Below are positions 5,881-6,973 of a DNA stretch of 6,973 bases, in pieces. A program made the position numbers and the translations under genes. Under the pieces are notes generated by a model, which did no database searches, was not told where the DNA came from, and was given only the letters and a program-made list of their open reading frames with translations. Every line of letters starts with the position of its first letter. Positions within the stretch are counted from its first letter, which is position 1. The stretch covers positions 3,880 through 10,852 of the forward strand of contig DQCI01000314.1 of NCBI GenBank assembly GCA_003545125.1, written 5' to 3'. Origin of the DNA: Paracoccaceae bacterium (GTDB lineage Bacteria > Pseudomonadota > Alphaproteobacteria > Rhodobacterales > Rhodobacteraceae).

Positions 5881-6921
5881 TCACGGCTCCACCCGCCAGT
5901 GCAGCGGGAAGCCGGGGTCGAACACGGTGACCGGGCCGTCGGCGGTGTCGATCACCTCCGGGTAGGTAACAGGAGCGCCGCGGGTGAGCTTGACCGTCTC
6001 CTCGTTCACCGGCAGCCGGTAGAAAGCAGGACCGTTCAGCGAGGTGAAGGCTTCGAGCTTGTCGAGGGCCGCGTCCTGTTCGAACACTTCGGCGAGGCAG
6101 GAGAGCGTGTTGGTCGCCGAGAAGATCCCGGCGCAGCCGCAGGCGTGTTCCTTCAGGTGAGTGAGATGCGGGGCGCTATCGGTGCCGAGAAAGAAGCTCG
6201 CATCGCCGGAGGTTGCCGCCCGCCTGAGGGCCAGCCGGTGGCTCTCGCGCTTGGCGACCGGCAGGCAATAGTAATGCGGGTGGATGCCGCCGACGAGGAT
6301 GTCGTTGCGGTTGATGATGAGGTGATGGGTGGTGATCGTGCCGGCGATGTCGTCGCCGCCGGCGGCCACGTAGTTGACCCCGTTGGAGGTGGTGATGTGC
6401 TCCATCACCACGCGCAGCCCCGGTGTGGACCGGCGGATCGGGTCGAGCACCTTGTCGATGAACACCGCTTCGCGGTCGAAGATGTCGACCTCGGCTGCCG
6501 TGACCTCACCGTGCACGCAGAGCGGCAGGCCGATCTCTGCCATTTTCTCGAGCACCGGCCGGACCTTGTCGAAGTCGCGCACGCCGGAAGCGGAATTGGT
6601 GGTGACACCCGCGGGGTAGAGCTTCACTGCCGTGATGGCCCCTTCTTGCGCCGCCATTGCGACGTCATCGGCGTCGGTTTCCTCGGTGAGATAGAGGGTC
6701 ATAAGCGGGGTGAAGTCCATGCCGTCGGGCAGGGCCGCCATGATCCGGGCGCGGTAGGCGATGGCGTCTGCGCCGGTGACGACCGGCGGCACGAGGTTGG
6801 GCATGACGATGGCGCGGGCGAAATCGCGCGCGGTCTCGGGCAGGACGGCCTCCAGCATCGCGCCGTCGCGCAGGTGCAGGTGCCAGTCGTCGGGGCGGCG
6901 GATCGTGAGCGTGTCGGTCAT
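5881..6921 (-). CDS. pyrC: dihydroorotase, homodimeric (E. coli PyrC) type
   Basis: PyrC closes N-carbamoyl-L-aspartate to dihydroorotate, the third step of pyrimidine synthesis, using a binuclear metal centre. From the ATG at 6921 the product has 346 residues, against 348 in E. coli. All metal ligands are visible, each two positions lower than in E. coli: H14 and H16 in [10 protein letters not shown], the Lys expected to be carbamylated, K100 in AVKLYPAG, H137 in CVHGE, H175 in EHITTSN, and D248 in GTDSAPH. The two Thr of the substrate loop are T107 and T108. The enzyme should be active. In-frame ATGs at 6939 and 6963 would add 6 or 14 residues. I chose 6921 because [16 protein letters not shown] matches the family opening, but no start has a clear Shine-Dalgarno, and a hairpin spans the 6921 and 6939 codons. 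pyrE follows downstream. Confidence 0.96.
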   Translation of the reverse strand: MTDTLTIRRPDDWHLHLRDGAMLEAVLPETARDFARAIVMPNLVPPVVTGADAIAYRARIMAALPDGMDFTPLMTLYLTEETDADDVAMAAQEGAITAVKLYPAGVTTNSASGVRDFDKVRPVLEKMAEIGLPLCVHGEVTAAEVDIFDREAVFIDKVLDPIRRSTPGLRVVMEHITTSNGVNYVAAGGDDIAGTITTHHLIINRNDILVGGIHPHYYCLPVAKRESHRLALRRAATSGDASFFLGTDSAPHLTHLKEHACGCAGIFSATNTLSCLAEVFEQDAALDKLEAFTSLNGPAFYRLPVNEETVKLTRGAPVTYPEVIDTADGPVTVFDPGFPLHWRVEP

Positions 6922-6940
6922 GGGCTCGGGATAGCCCATG
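6919..6940 (-). promoter_or_regulatory. hairpin enclosing the pyrC start codon
   Basis: On the minus strand, CATGGGCT (6940-6933) is followed by the 6-nt loop ATCCCG and by AGCCCATG (6926-6919): a perfect 8-bp stem. The preferred pyrC ATG (6921-6919) ends the 3' arm, and an in-frame ATG (6939-6937) sits in the 5' arm. If transcription starts upstream of 6940, the RNA could mask the start codon. The sequence is certain; the regulatory role is inferred. Confidence 0.55.
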
Positions 6941-6973
6941 CTCGGGGACGGGGCCAGTGGCATTTCGGGCCCA
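6922..6973 (-). other. incomplete pyrC upstream region
   Basis: Only 52 bp upstream of the preferred pyrC start are present. They contain two in-frame ATGs and the hairpin but no clear Shine-Dalgarno, and are too short to show a promoter or the neighbouring gene. Confidence 0.5.

Overview
The window looks like chromosomal DNA from a GC-rich alphaproteobacterium, most probably of the order Rhodobacterales. This rests on the protein sequences: the PyrE, PyrC and DnaB proteins and the DUF1800/DUF1501 pair all read like that group. It is a judgement from memory, not from a search. All seven protein genes lie on the minus strand, so transcription runs from position 6973 towards position 1.

In order of transcription: pyrC (dihydroorotase, 6921-5881) and pyrE (orotate phosphoribosyltransferase, 5810-5130) catalyse two steps of de novo pyrimidine synthesis. 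Two abutting perfect palindromes separate them. A gap of 220 bp follows, rich in inverted repeats and holding two DnaA-box-like sequences. Next is dnaB (replicative helicase, 4909-3416), followed after 1 nt by an NTF2/SnoaL-like gene (3414-2986) and after 6 nt more by a GNAT acetyltransferase gene (2979-2470). The tight spacing suggests that these three are co-transcribed. After another gap of about 200 bp comes the pair DUF1800 (2268-904) and DUF1501 (893 to the window edge, 3' end missing). DUF1501 carries a twin-arginine signal, and its Shine-Dalgarno sequence overlaps the DUF1800 stop codon.

Four start codons are settled or altered by ribosome binding sites: TTG at 2268 for DUF1800, ATG at 893 rather than 899 for DUF1501, ATG at 5810 for pyrE and ATG at 4909 for dnaB. 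The pyrC start is less certain: no Shine-Dalgarno is visible, and the preferred ATG sits in the arm of a perfect 8-bp hairpin whose other arm holds another in-frame ATG.

The genes are ordinary housekeeping and conserved accessory genes. I see no mobile element, CRISPR array, tRNA, rRNA or defence system. The features worth a second look are non-coding: the tandem palindromes between pyrC and pyrE, the hairpin at the pyrC start, and the row of inverted repeats in the dnaB leader. The DUF1800/DUF1501 pair and the two small genes after dnaB have no assigned function.
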